Source of the DNA: Phoronis australis
Lineage: Eukaryota > Phoronida > Phoronidae
Direction of reading: 5' to 3'
NCBI GenBank assembly: GCA_002633005.1
Contig: NMRA01000001.1
Span: forward strand, 2,274,933-2,338,932
DNA length: 64,000 nt
Notes under the pieces: model-generated
What the model was told of the DNA's origin: nothing
The model's input: only the letters and a program-made list of their open reading frames with translations
The model's database searches: none
Translations under genes and position numbers: made by a program
Shown: positions 1 to 13,700 of the stretch, in pieces
How positions within the stretch are numbered: position 1 is the stretch's first letter
How the letters are laid out: each line of letters starts with the position of its first letter

Positions 1-1065
1 CATCATGTGAAAAAAAAATCAGTGTCACAGAAAAACATCAAACTGACTGCTTCAATACCGTAAATTGAGTCTGCGTGCCTCAAGTCCTAAAGATGAGGAC
101 CAATTGAACCATTCAGATATAAGTTATATGCGTGGTGTTTTATTTCTGGCCTAAATATAATTACATTATGGTACGTTTTTCTAGTCCATGTTGGCACCTA
201 TCCCTAGTTTCGAACAACGAACTCGAGTCAGTAAAAATTCGACATTTCTCTTTGGTGCAGCGCCTGTGGACCATATGCGGCGTAGCACTGAAAAAAGTGG
301 AGAGATATAGTCCCCTAGCCCCCTATGGTGCGCCGCCAATGGTAAAAACTCAAAATTCAGACTCGAATATTTCAGCCTTAATAAACTCGGGCCGAGGGTC
401 ATTAAAAAGGAGCACGGCAGAATATGATTAGACAGCTACTTATGTAAGCTATTAGGAACTCGAGTATACTATAATAGACACCCATCTTGGTTCGCACNTC
501 ATTAACCTTCCTCTAAACACTCAATACAAAATTTTCGCGAATTTTTGTGACTGTCAAAACTATAGTTGATTTGTATAATTCGAAAACTAGTTGTTGCCGT
601 TTCATGAAGTCATGAACACGGGCGTGAAAGTGTCTTTACGCCCGTAATTTACTAGCGTAATTCACAGTAGATCTCAGTTATTTCTCAAATACTCACAAAA
701 ATGCTTCGGGTGCCGAGAATTCTCAAGCCTAACTGAAAAGTTGTGAACGATGTCATTTTGATTGAACAAACTTTTCTCATTGCACCAAAGCTAAAATTCG
801 CTCAAGGTTTCGACTTACTCTGATTTTTAACTTCGAATAAGCTACACTTGATTAAAAGCTCTTTATACTATTTGTGCATTGTGGGCGTTACTCTCCATTT
901 TGACCAACAGGCTATTTTTACGCAGGTCTTGATAGATTCAACTACAGCAAGATTTTATCACAAACTCACCACTGAATAAGTAGCATAATAAATACCAAGT
1001 TCTAGTAAAATCTTCAACATAGTGAAGGCCGTTAATTTGTCTTATGGACTCATAAAGAATTGGGT

Positions 1066-1110
1066 AAGTAAGTAAATAAGTAAGTAAATAAGTAAGTAAG
1101 TAAGTAAGTA
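1066..1110. repeat. TAAG/TAAA microsatellite
   Basis: About eleven tandem tetranucleotides of the TAAG type, interrupted twice by TAAA. A shorter stretch of the same motif recurs near 1153-1170. No function is implied. Confidence 0.9.
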
Positions 1111-1246
1111 CAAATGAGGTCTGCGCTAAATACCTATGTAGACTTAATAAGAAAGTAAGTTAGTAAGTAATTTAGTGTTCATAAGTGATAGTGAGTAGGC
1201 CTATTATGAATGTGATGGAATTTCTAACGAAGACAGTAGCAGGAGA

Positions 1247-1304
1247 AGAACCGGACACTTTGTTATGTGCAGTGAGAGGAACCGGCCACTTTGTTATGTG
1301 CAGT
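1247..1304. repeat. Two-copy tandem repeat, about 30 bp unit
   Basis: The phrase CCGGACACTTTGTTATGTGC occurs first and recurs 31 bp later with one difference (CCGGCCACTTTG...), together with the flanking GAAC and AGTG. It is a small local duplication with no coding context. Confidence 0.85.
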
Positions 1305-1959
1305 CTGGGAGTAATATGTATTGGTCCTAGGTGCAGTATACACTAGGATAAAAACTTCCACGTCACATTTCATTTTGTGGACAAATAAGACAAGCTGAGT
1401 TGAGTTATACAAGGTTCTTGTGCCTATCGATAACGCTTGCTCTTTAGCGAGTTAAACGCTAGCAAAAACGCCAGCGCCAGTTTTAGGGATTTGACCGCAA
1501 GGATCATTTTCGCCACCAGCAGGTAGTTAGTTCATTACCCCACGGATTTATTTCAAGAATATTGTGACAAGTAATCTTTCGGGTATTTTTCAGCTTCAAA
1601 AAAGTCGCAATTAAATATCTGTGATATTTCTCAGAAATGACCTAAATCAAAAGTATTTTTTGACAAAAGGCGTAACGGTATCGACTGCTCATATTTACGG
1701 AAATTACCGAGATATAACGAATGCGCTGAAAGGATATTGCGCAGACAAGTTGCGCACAAGGTCCCGGCAACTGCAGCGTGATCATCGGGAAGGTTAAAGT
1801 AAGAAATCTATTAAGGTAAATTAGATATAATTTAGGTTCCCGATTCTCGTTAGCCTTGATTATGGGTGTTAGGCACGACATTACCACTTGCCAAACTTGG
1901 GCACTGGTCGGATATAGATTCTTGATTACGAGAACCAGGCACTCACTGAACGGGCCGGT

Positions 1960-2330
1960 CGCCGATTGACATAGTCAGGACAGTAGCAGAGTAGGCAATG
2001 ACTATCGCCTCTGTTGGCCCGACCAGAGGCGATGCAGCTCCTATAGGCGTTCCTTACACCGGAAGCTTTTCGGCGAATTATGTCTCGCACCGACTAAAAC
2101 ATCAAAGTCACGCTGTTGAGTTATAAATACCTTTTGCGCATAGAGCCATAGAGGAACACCTTAGGAGGTTGTCGATGTGTTTAATTCCTTCCAATTTTGG
2201 GAACTGAACGAGTGACTGCTCGAACAAAAAGTTTGATAACGGAAGTATTTGTTCGACATACAGGGCGATGTAATTGCCTACGTCCCTGTATGTGTGCAGC
2301 ATTCAGGGCTATGCAATTGCCTAATAACCA
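1960..2330 (+). repeat. Dispersed repeat, copy 1 (inverted copy near 63180)
   Basis: The stretch around 2060-2185 matches the reverse complement of 63305-63425 at roughly 80% by eye. Shared landmarks are GAAGCTTTTCGGCGAATTAT, TACCTTTTGCGCATAGA and TTAGGAGG in the same order and spacing. Flanking parts also share ATGTAATTGCCTA and AGCTCCTA. It is therefore a member of an interspersed family, not unique sequence. Near 2258-2325 two diverged subunits carry CAGGGCGATGTAATTGCCTA and CAGGGCTATGCAATTGCCTA. The element class is unknown. Confidence 0.75.
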
Positions 2331-2562
2331 TCAAATTCATTGTTGTATTCCTACAATTTCACTAGCTAGTGTAGTGCGAACTTGCATATTTGCAATATCC
2401 ATCAATTTAACATGTACACTAATGATGTACTTGACCCCTATTTAGCTGTCAAGGTTGAATTCTTAAACCAAGTTACTTTGGGATTTAAAAACGTTGCCAG
2501 ACTAATGCAATCTTCAATTATTGCTGAATTAGCTGGCAATTCAAGTCACTGGCAATCGTTTT

Positions 2563-2678
2563 GGCACTAGTCGGATATAATGGACCCTAACTTATTCCAA
2601 ATAAATCCACTAAATGTAGGTCTAAATGACGTTGACTGATGAAAAAGGAACAGCGCATGTTGTAGCAAATCGCCGATA
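2563..2678 (+). mobile_element. Terminal arm of a foldback/MITE-like element
   Basis: The arm begins GGCACTAGTCGGATATAATG, runs for about 68 bp and is matched in reverse complement at 3265-3332 and 5222-5289. It continues into a second module, GTTGACTGATGAAAAAGGAA, also found inside the 792-bp repeat in both orientations. It ends at the unresolved base 2679, so its native right side is unknown. Confidence 0.7.
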
Positions 2679-2679
2679 N

Positions 2680-3471
2680 CTAAACTTTGAAGTGTCTAAA
2701 AAGTAGGTCACACCAGTGCAGTGTGCAGTTTTAAACCATATATAAATATCTCCAGCAAACCCATGATTTTGATTAGAAATGACACAATGTCAACAACTGC
2801 TACTAAATGTTTGCGTCGAGTTTGGAATTTACAATGTGGAGAACACTGGAACTTACTATATCTAGCGCCATCTATCGGCGATTTGCTACAACACGCGCTG
2901 TTCCTTTTTCATCAGTCAACGTCATTGGTCGATTTCGTTTATTATTAACGTCCTCGTTATTAATCATCGTACGTCTGCTCTCGTCATCACCTACGTCGTC
3001 TCTCTCAAGATCGTATCTGTCATCGTCATGTTATCGTCGTCCATGTTGACTGATGAAAAAGGAACAAGGCGTGTTGTAGCAAATCGCCGATTGATGGCGC
3101 TAGGTATAGTATGTTCCCTGAAATGGCTGCCGATTTAACGATGCGCGTGGCTAAAGTGTACCGAGTTCGGAATAGCATAGTTATAGACTAGAGTAATTGA
3201 GGGTCGTGAAAAGGATTTGTATGGATAGCCAGATGTCTGAGGAATGCAACGATACCAAAATCATTCATTTAGACCTATATTTAGTGGATTTATTTGGAAT
3301 AAGTTAGGGTCCATTATATCCGACTAGTGCCCTATTAACGTACATACTTAGTATTTTCTGAATCCTCTGGCCGTGGTGATCATGAGACATGATGATTCCA
3401 AAATTGTATCGCTCGTATTGATTAGGCTCTTCTTATTCCTGTATTGGCTGTTTCTAGGAGGTGTTCTTTTG
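2680..3471 (+). repeat. 792-bp direct repeat, copy 1, bounded by Ns
   Basis: This block is the same length as 4637-5428 and differs at only a handful of positions, including AAGGCGTGTTG versus AACGCGTGCTG near 3065, one near 3162 and one near 3356. A single N stands immediately before its first base and immediately after its last base, whereas copy 2 has no Ns. The simplest reading is a separate contig placed here by scaffolding, that is, an allelic or misplaced duplicate. A recent genuine duplication is the alternative. Confidence 0.9.
2855..3111. repeat. Foldback (inverted repeat) inside copy 1
   Basis: A left arm at 2855-2920 and a right arm at 3045-3111 are reverse complements with few mismatches. 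They carry TAGCGCCATC, CGGCGATTTGCTACAACACG and TTTTTCATCAGTCAAC. The arms flank about 125 bp rich in CGTC. The layout is that of a foldback or MITE element able to form a roughly 66-bp stem. Confidence 0.85.
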
Positions 3472-4636
3472 NCCGATATAGTTTCAAACTTCTGTGGCAC
3501 TTTGCACGACCTCAGATGACTTCTGACGTCTTTAACACACCTAATGAAGGCCACATTTCCTCCGCGATCACACGTATGTAACGAAAATTGACCAAATGTA
3601 CAAGAAGGAAATTCCTCCATATTCTTTGCAGTGACAGGAAGTGCATGTAATCTCGAACCCTAAAGTGCTATTGGTAAAGTTAAACGAAGAATGGAGTGTT
3701 TTAGAAAATTGGGGTCTCAAAAGTGAAATTTAAATTTTTGTGATATTCCATTGTTGATATTAGATCATATATTTTAGGTGATATCTCTAAACTAAAAGAG
3801 TAGCCTCAACTCTCTTGTCAGTCAGAGTAAGGCCACATCACAAAAATGCCCAAATTCGCGAGCCACGTTTAATACTAAATATATAAGAGACAAGTTTTTT
3901 TAAAAGCAATTATCAACGTTCAATCTTAGAAGTGTCTACAAAGAGAATTTCAACTTCAAATATATTCCGATATAGCAGGCAGGTTAAGCAACATCTTGCC
4001 ACTTGTGACTGACCTGAAAAGTGGTCTTGGAGTTTTCTCCCCTGCTGGAAATTTAATTGTACCTACGAGTTGCAAATTTCATTTTCTTACTAACCTTACA
4101 TGAGTCTTTATGACCATCAATGTCAAACTTTGTCACCAGTTTTCCAAGTCTGATTTTTTGCCGTTCAAAAAATGTAGTTTTACTGACATGAAAAAATTCA
4201 AAATATGACTTTATAGCCAAATAGGTCATATCTCGGTAACCAAAGGTCATTGAGTGCAAATATTACAGCAGTGCACTTTGGGCCAGCATCCCAACACATG
4301 CACAAAGTATTAGTTCTGTATGAATTTTTGAGTATATAGTGATTTTTCATTTTCATATGGTTTTTATATGGAATCATTCTTAATTGGCTTAATAAAGACA
4401 ATTTTGATTTTGACTGACATCTAGTGGCAAGTTAGAGCTCTTATGAGCTTATTCAACTTGACAACAGGTGTCACTAAAAACTAGGTCACATCAGAACTCG
4501 TGTTAGTAGTACTTGATATGTCTAATTGATATTAAAATCGGCATTGATATTATTAAAAAGAACTTTTAATCTTTTGTTTGATGCTCTGGGTCTGTCAAAT
4601 GCTTTGGAGGAATTATGAGATATATTGGTAGGAAAG

Positions 4637-5428
4637 CTAAACTTTGAAGTGTCTAAAAAGTAGGTCACACCAGTGCAGTGTGCAGTTTTAAACCATATAT
4701 AAATATCTCCAGCAAACCCATGATTTTGATTAGAAATGACACAATGTCAACAACTGCTACTAAATGTTTGCGTCGAGTTTGGAATTTACAATGTGGAGAA
4801 CACTGGAACTTACTATATCTAGCGCCATCTATCGGCGATTTGCTACAACACGCGCTGTTCCTTTTTCATCAGTCAACGTCATTGGTCGATTTCGTTTATT
4901 ATTAACGTCCTCGTTATTAATCATCGTACGTCTGCTCTCGTCATCACCTACGTCGTCTCTCTCAAGATCGTATCTGTCATCGTCATGTTATCGTCGTCCA
5001 TGTTGACTGATGAAAAAGGAACAACGCGTGCTGTAGCAAATCGCCGATTGATGGCGCTAGGTATAGTATGTTCCCTGAAATGGCTGCCGATTTAACGATG
5101 CGCGTGGCTAAAGTGGACCGAGTTCGGAATAGCATAGTTATAGACTAGAGTAATTGAGGGTCGTGAAAAGGATTTGTATGGATAGCCAGATGTCTAAGGA
5201 ATGCAACGATACCAAAATCATTCATTTAGACCTATATTTAGTGGATTTATTTGGAATAAGTTAGGGTCCATTATATCCGACTAGTGCCCTATTAACGTAC
5301 ATACTTAGTATTTTCGGAATCCTCTGGCCGTGGTGATCATGAGACATGATGATTCCAAAATTGTATCGCTCGTATTGATTAGGCTCTTCTTATTCCTGTA
5401 TTGGCTGTTTCTAGGAGGTGTTCTTTTG
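4637..5428 (+). repeat. 792-bp direct repeat, copy 2
   Basis: Near-identical to 2680-3471 at a constant offset of 1957 bp. It contains the same foldback (arms about 4812-4877 and 5002-5068) and the same right terminal arm ending ...CCGACTAGTGCC at 5289. The sequence flows without gaps into unique flanks on both sides, so this copy looks like the native location. Confidence 0.9.
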
Positions 5429-7718
5429 CAGCCCAGCCGATCTCGAGTGACTGTCGTTACCAAATTGCGACACCTTTCAGCAGAAATGACAACTACAATG
5501 ATCACGCGTGTGCTGTCAGAAGACCCCAAAATTGGCTAGTATATTGAAGATACCCTTTGGTACATTGTCATTAGGGAAACTCTGAGTAAAAAAGAACAAT
5601 AGTCATTTACAAAAGATTGCCTCTTCAAACCTTCTTCTTTAGAAAAAACTCAAGAATGCTTGTTCTCGCGTACAAATATTGTCCTCGAAAACACTTGACC
5701 TCTCGGGGACGTGATTTCGGCTCGTGTTACGACGGACATTCATCGTCTCAAGAGACAAAAACTGTTTCAAACAAGTGGAATTGGGTAATAAAATAACTAT
5801 TACTAATATCACTAGTACGCGAACACATAAACACATTCTGCATCGAAACAGCTTCACTCTATGTTAACGTTAGTTATCAATCCTGCCGAAAGGTTGGGTG
5901 TCGCACTATTAAAAGTGACTGCCTCACTATATCCGCGTTGCAAATGAACGCCTCAGAAAAACTAAAAAAATATGAGTAAGAAGCGACCAATCAGTACAAG
6001 TAATACATTTTTGGAATTACCGTGACTAGAGGATTCAGAAAATAGTGGTATCAAGTATGTACGTTAATAGAGTCTGATTGTAAACAATAACCGTGTCGGT
6101 TAATAACATTTGACGAGTCATGGGACATTCGCAAATCTTTGAGAAATCAACCAATGAGATTCTTCGTTACTAGTTCAGTTTCAATGCCTATAAATTTTAA
6201 AAATAATTAACATTAACAGTGGTCAAAATCGGGGAAATTCGGTCGCAAGTGGGGAAAGTCGGACAGAGTGTTGATGAAATTCGATCAGGAAATACCGAAT
6301 AGGCAAAACTCAGACAAAATATGTAACAGTACTTTATTATTTCAAAACCAGGAATTTAGGTATTATGCCACAGCTCCAGTGTAATCGGGACGCTCGGGTG
6401 CGTCTCATTATCGAGCCTGGACAGGACTTGTGAACTATTTTAATATTAAAACGAATGAACTCTTAAGTCAAGGGAAACAATCGCCATGTTGTAGTATATA
6501 GTACATGCAGCATTTATTAACTAAACGAAACAGTAAGAGTCACTAGCACGTTTACGCACAGGCAATCTTGAGTTGCGTTGTCGGATATTGTCGGTCTTTG
6601 GTCTGAGATGTAAGTGCGGAGTGTGCGTTTGTGATTGATACGACTTGTTAGACAACTAAGCCCCAGAGTTTTGTGGGGGGAATTACGAGAACGGTCACTT
6701 GCTTTTGGAGTAAGTAGGCGTGAATTTAGACATATAGCCGAAAGTTTAAGGGGATAAACCTTAGTGAGCTTACGCATTCATAACTGCGTGCTCCGCTTAG
6801 GTTGAATTTGGTTGAGCCAAAATGTCGCTTCTGTATGATGCTAGAAAAGTGACCGAACTCCCGAAACCACGAGGTGGCCCACTATAGAGGGTGTCACATG
6901 ACAAACCGGGCCAATGACAAGTCACCAAGTTAAAGTTCTTGGAATTCATGGTCCCTGACCAAATAAGGTATGACCAAATCACATACGAATGCACAGACGA
7001 TGACCAACAGGTGTCATGCTAATACAGAGACAGATGAGATCATTCCTGTTACAATTATTTAGCGGTGTCGTCATAGTAGGAATAATAAAATTTGAGAAGT
7101 CATCATGTCCTGGCCTCATGAACAATGTAAAAGTATGTCTGCCATTACCAATTTGTGTGCAGCCCACGTGGTAAGCAGTGCCATTGTTGTTGACAAGTTA
7201 TGCTGTGAATTGACCTTTTAACACAGAAGGTCATCACTTGAGTACGAAAATCTCTCAAAGAAGCATCAAGAAAAGCATCTAGTAACCTAAAAGCATGGTG
7301 TCTGAATTTCTTCTTGATAGGAGGCACCATAGACTGGAGACCAGTCTACTAGTGCCCACGACTACCTCAAACTTAATGCGAGGCAAATCGCATGTTGTGT
7401 TTCAAAATCAGGAACCGGCGGACCGCTGTATTCGACTAGTACCCTTGAGGTTGTGCTTTGTTGGTTGAGTGCTGAAAATTTGAAGGCTTGTTTGCAGAGT
7501 GATGCTCGGCTGAATTTGCCACCTGTAGTCTGGGGTTGCATTTAGTGATCTCTTCTATTCAGACTTTTTTGAAATAATCTGCGAAAGTTTGGCAATGGTC
7601 CTAGGACTTGCGTTTTAAAGCCATTTGTGTTCATGTATTATCTCTATTTTGCCATAGCAAAGATTGACTTCTACACCGTTCAAATTCCAGGTTGATCTCC
7701 GAAGAGATTAATTATATC

Positions 7719-10700
7719 ATGGAAGGTGACAGTTCTGAGGTAAAGGTAATACTGCGATAAGTCACATGCATTCACACGTTCTGCAAATTGAAACTGTTTA
7801 AGTTAGTCCTATATTAAAGTTGCATAGGTCTGGTAAAACCGGCAATAGTCGAATTTAATGTGCCCGTATTTTGAGAACCAGTTTGACGCCCGTTATTCAG
7901 CAGAGAAAACTGGTTCTCAAAATGTGGGCACGTTATATTCGACCACTACTGTAAAATCTATGACCAAAATTGCCCCTGTCTGATTGTTCAAGGTCTTTTT
8001 ACTCTGTTGTAACTGGCCAGAAATGTTCAAGATTTTATGGGCTAGTAGAAGTACAAAACTTACAAATGTGGTAAAGTATAAATTAAAAAAGAATATAAAA
8101 TTTCAGTTGTCTGCCATAGTGTATACTAAACTGGTAAGATTTTACTGTTATGTAATATTGAGTTGTTCACTGGGGTCAAAATTGTCTTCTCATCAGTCTT
8201 GACCATCGGTTTCAGTCGACACCTGCAGATAAGGAAGAGAATGGGTCTCGCAGCTCTAACGGGAATGAGGACGAGAAGACGGGCAGTAAACACCGCAAGA
8301 GGTCACGAAGCCGTGACTCCGACTCACCCACCACAGAACAGGAGGAGAAACAGTCGAGCGAGTTGAAGAAATATTGGCAAACGGTGCGGGACAACCCGTC
8401 CGACTTTACAGGATGGACATACCTGTTGCAGTTTGTGGAGCAGGAGGTAGGAGCCTCTAGTGGCTTGGTTCTTTCTCGACGGAAATTGATTTTACTTTGA
8501 ACATTTTCCAATCCATTCTTGAACTAATTTTGCATTGAGATCATAGGTACGCCAACTTTTGTTGTTTGTGCTCAACAAACAAATGTCAAGCTTTTGAAAG
8601 AAGGCGAGTTCACATTTGAAATTTTTAGCAGCTAAGCTGCTGTGATTGAGTGTTGCATACGTTTGCTGGCTCCGGTCTGTTCATAGTTATCTTAAGGTTA
8701 TTTTATCCACAACAATCCTTCACTGGATGGTTTGTAAACATTTCATGCAGTTCACCCGAGGATTATCCTAGTGTCCTTATTGGTGTGTTTCAGGGTATCG
8801 TGAAGAATGCTCGAGAGGCATTTGATGCGTTCTTTGCGCGGTATCCCTTCTGTTACGGCTACTGGAAGAAATACGCAGATCTGGAGAAGAAAAATAAAAG
8901 CATGGTCAAGTGTGAGGAGGTACCTATCTGTTTTAAGACTTTTCGTTTTCAATATGCGTTTACGCCTGTGTGCCAAAATAGTTCTAGATGTGTTGATTAC
9001 TCAGAATTACTTCATGATTGTGTACATTATTAGGAAGTAGCTTACTAAAATGCTTTAAAATTGTATTCAATTTAAAAGTTAATTTAAAGTGCGAGTAACA
9101 GTAATCTGGTATTTTGACTGTGAGTTGTTAACTAAAGCGAGGTTGGATCATTTAGTTTGTGTTATCTAGCTACCCAGTCAGGCCCACGTAGTAAGTTTGG
9201 TTGAGAGTAGTGTCCGCTAGAAAAATCTGTGTTTGTTCAGAAGGAAGTGGTTTTCCTAATTCTTTAAAAACAAAACGTCTCATACGCTCCTCTGAATGTT
9301 GTGAATATACAATCGCGACCTAACTCAACAGTTGGGATTTCCACTTTCTTGAGTCTGTAGAATTCTTGATTGGTGTGCTGGAGAAGCGTTGTCTCTTGGG
9401 TGAAGGTTTTTATGCGCCCACATATTTTTATGTGGATGCATATTGCGATCATCTATGTCTGGGCGTCCGGCAGCCGCAGCTGTATCTCCTAAACCCCTCA
9501 CAGGGTCTTGATGGGATGTGGCAGGTGTGTTCTTATAAAGATGACGATAACATTGATATTTGGATGGGTTCCAGTTCTTTGGCGTCCCTTAGTGGTGTTT
9601 TTTCCCTGTCTACAGCTGTTCTACAGCTGTGTCTCCTTAGCCTTTTTAAGATCTTTGTTGAAGCTGACTTTTTTTGACACGTTTCAGACACATTCGACTT
9701 CAAGTGGCAGTTTTTGGTGTTTACATTTGCCCCTGTATTTTCAGAGTTTGTTGAAGAATTTTCGTAAAATTTTGCCGATAGTTTTCCATTTTCGTATGGA
9801 TTTGATGTATTTTTGCATCACCTAGTGACTATTTCTATTTCTTGAGTGCCTTTTTTGTTCCGCATAAGAAGGCGTTGATTTGTGGACGGATTTGCCAACA
9901 ATGGCGCTTCCTGGTGGTGATTTTTGTCTCTTGCCTCCTCGGCTGTATCTCCTTAATCTTGGAAAGATCTTTGGGAAATTTTGCAAGAATTAGTTTTATG
10001 TTATAAATGTGACTATCACTGTTCTGCCTAGTGGCAATTTTAGTTTTTATTTTGGCATCTGTATCTTCAGTCTTCTAACAGTTTTATTGAAATGTGTTAA
10101 ACAAGTTTCTGTTATGATGGTGACAACATCTATCCATTTTGGGATAGATTTGAAGTGTTCTGCACCACCTAGTGTCCACTTTTTGACAATTATGAACACC
10201 CCTAGAAGCACGCTGTTTGCGTTGCTGTCGTGGGCGCATTTCAACGCTCTGCGTTGCTCTTTTTGAAAAGTGTCTTGGGGCTGGCGTTAAATGCTTTCAT
10301 TGTTACTAATTTCTTGCCCTCTCGCATATTGTTTTCTTTTGCCTTTCCAGAATCTTGGATAACAAGGGAAACAAGCAGTGCTCAAACTTCCATGCTATTT
10401 TTGAATATTTTGCTGTAATGACGAATTTCATTTCGATTTTCATGTGAACCATATTGTTCCATTGAATTGCCATTGTATTTAACCTCGCATAGGACTGCCA
10501 GCAAAGGGAATCGCGCTTGAAGAAATATGTCTACCGTACGACATTGGTGAATCATCTCAGATGCAAGAACGGTAAACATGCGACTGTGCAATTATCAGAT
10601 TTTCTCAATTGTCGCGTTCAAATTTTACTAGTTGTGCACTTCGTGCCAAAACTGAACTGAGCTGAAACCACGGATGTTGGCTGATTTTACTGAAGAGTAT

Positions 10701-13700
10701 TTGGACTGAAGCACCAAACTAGCCACCCGTATTGGTTTCTGTTTTACGAGTTTTGGCGCGAAGTAAGTGTCTGTTGATGGGTCTGTTTCACTGTAACTGT
10801 GTCATTTGTTTTACAGGTGTATGAACGAGGAGTTGAGGCGATCTCGTTAAGTGTGGAACTCTGGATTCACTACATCAATTTCTTTGCATCCTACCACGCC
10901 AAAGATGAGGACTTTGAAGAGAAAATGAGGAAGTGAGTGACCGTCAGAGTTGTTTTTCTTTTAGTGCGAGCCTGATGACCGTTTTTGTGTCACTTTAGTA
11001 ATTATGCTTTAAACTCTACTACATTTTCTACCTCTCTTTGTGTTGTTTGAAGCAGTTCAGAAATAATGTGTACATTAGCTGCCATTATGGCTGCTCTTAA
11101 TAAAATCAGTGACAACATGGTGCACATTTTTTCTCACAAATTCTTGGGAGATCGATGTTTAATTTCTGTGATAGTAATTTCTTCAACAAACTCCTACATT
11201 AAACAGTTGTGCATGTTGTCTGGGACCATTCTTTCATTGCTCTTGTCCTACAAATGAAAGATTTTCTATATATGTCCAGGTCATTGTTTTGGCAATTGTT
11301 TGTAAGAACACCGTTCAGTTTATCCCACTTTTTATCATATTTTACAATCTACTGTCAGGCTGTACAAAAAAGCTATTGGTGCGGTGGGGAAGGAGTTCAG
11401 GTCTGACAAGTTGTGGGACAAGTACATCGACTGGGAGATGAACCTGAAGAATTACAGGATGGTAATGGAGCTGTATGACCAGCTACTGACCATACCCACT
11501 CAGCTGTACAGTCATCACTTTGAAAAGTGAGTAGTTAGTTGCTTAACGGAACCAACTCTTGCGAATCTCTACAGCTGTCATTGAAACATCATGTTTAGCC
11601 TTCTTTGAAAAGCTCCGAGTCTTGTTTAGGAATCTGCCCGGTTGCCTGAAATAGTCCCAAATAGGGACTTGACTAAGTTCCCTAAATTTTTTTTGCGTAT
11701 CTGTTTCATTACTCACAGATCGTAATATTTTTTGTATCATTTCATGTTGTTATGAGCTTCTCTTTCACCAGTGACATTTTTAAACTGAGCCCTTCATTCA
11801 GTAATGATGTACTTAACCTTAAATTAGGGCCATTGCATGAAAAGATCCCTTCTTATTTTCAGTAATGTTGAGAATATAATGTAGAGTTCACACTCAGTTT
11901 GCTTCAAAGTCCAGCAAAAAAAGATAGTCAGTATTTTCTCAAGCCCTCTAGCACGCAGTAGATTTAGGGAACTTGGTTGAGTCCCTGTTTGGGAGTGTTT
12001 CATGCAACCGGGCACTTGAGCCTAAAACAGGAACCATGAAAACCATGCTTTTTAAGGATGTCCCTTTGGAGTTTTAAGAAATTACCGTAGGAATAGAATG
12101 ATTCGTAAACAAGCCAAATGAACTAGTTCTTTTATTTAAACAGAACCCTGTTGACCCACAGGTAAACAAAGCCCAGTGCCAGGGATCGTTTTCGCCATGC
12201 GCCATGCCATTCGTTCTCCAGAAATTCATTGCGTTAGCATTTCTTGACTCACCCACCCGGTCCGTGCTGTACGCGCAACTTATCCTTTCGTAGCACAAGT
12301 CTGAGACAACCCCTGCTAAATTACCCACGCTTACATTGTAGTTTCCAAACTCTCGTGTCCAACAATCATCCCAAGGACCTGCTTTCATTAGACGACTTCC
12401 TCTCACTACGCAAGGAGGTTGTCGCTAGCAAGACCAGCGAGGAACCCGTTGCTGATGACGCCCCACCGGGAGACGACATGCCACCCGGTGTTGAAGATGA
12501 TGGCCCACCTGGCTTGTCCAATGGTGATGGCAGTAAAGTTAGTGTACTGAATATCAAATGATGCGTTCTTTGTTACTTCGGAAAACGCAGTTGTCGATCA
12601 GCTACAGTGTCGTGTTTCACTTGGCACACAGTCTTACCCTGTTCAAAATTGCTATCATGAAAACAGTTGCTCATGAAGTTATCGGCATGGGACTAGTTCA
12701 ATGTGACCGTGGACTAGTTTATCAACAGTGTCAATGAGACTCAAATGAATAATCTAACACGTATACGTAGAAAGTGATATTGATTTGTCAACCAGTTGAA
12801 TGACAATAAATAAACATTGTGTTTTGCTGAATGGAATTGAAAACAACTAGTGATGTATCTGATTTCATGCAGGATGATGGAGAAGTAAAACTGTTGAAAG
12901 AGAGGATCATAGCTCAACGCGAGACTGTTCATAAAGACACAGAAATGGAAGTCAGCAAGCGATGGTCCTTTGAGGAAGCGGTATGTTTGGCTAACCCAGT
13001 GAAGACACACTGGTAATTCTGCGGTTCTTTCAAAAGGTGGCGCTATTCAGAATTGGAGAAGCAATTGAGTGGATGGGTTGTCTACATTTTAGGATTTTGA
13101 ATTTGTGCTGACAATAAAGCATGCCTATGGGTCATGTTAATATTTTAATCCTTTTCATTTGTGTGTGCAATATGTACAAAAGTCAGGACGTTTCGCTTTA
13201 AACTACCATGATCAATGTTTGCATTAGACGGCTACCAAGTAATGGTTACACAGGGAACAACATGGTCTTAGTGACTAATTCAAGCACTATAATGCAAACA
13301 GTGGTCGTGTTTAAACACGCGCTCAAGTCATCAAACTATCATGATATGGCTCGTCACTGATATTATTTCCTGTCTGCTGCCCTGGTATATTACATGACAA
13401 CTATGCAAATTCTCAGTTCAGATCGGTATATTCACAACATGCAAAAGTCTTAGAGTATGAATACAATTCATCTTCAATTAGCCCTGTGGAAAGACAAAAT
13501 AAGGTAATATTGTTGGGAAAATTTTTAATGTCCTTATTGGTCAATAATCAGAGTAGCAATGAACATTGTTATGTGCCAATTATGTTACGCATGCTCTCAA
13601 AATTTCCCCTGTAAACATACAAATCTACTAGGAGTTTGTTCTATGGACTACATTTTTAGCATTTTAATGTTAACAAAACCGAAGTGCAGTGGCTGCTTGT

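Larger units (their letters stand above)
1..7718. other. Gene-free repeat-rich flank upstream of PRPF39
   Basis: No open frame longer than about 100 codons here resembles a known protein, and I find no convincing exon on either strand. The stretch is filled with repeat debris: a TAAG microsatellite, a short 30-bp tandem duplication near 1247-1303, elements ending in a GGCACTAGTCGG-type terminus, and the duplicated 792-bp block. Single unresolved bases occur at 498, 2679 and 3472. Any 5' untranslated exon and promoter of PRPF39 should lie in the last part of this region, but I cannot place them. Confidence 0.7.

Noticed and set aside
181-431. Overlapping open frames of 73 and 99 codons on opposite strands
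   Set aside because: No recognisable motif, no splice or start context, and the stretch is in repeat-rich flank. Taken as chance.
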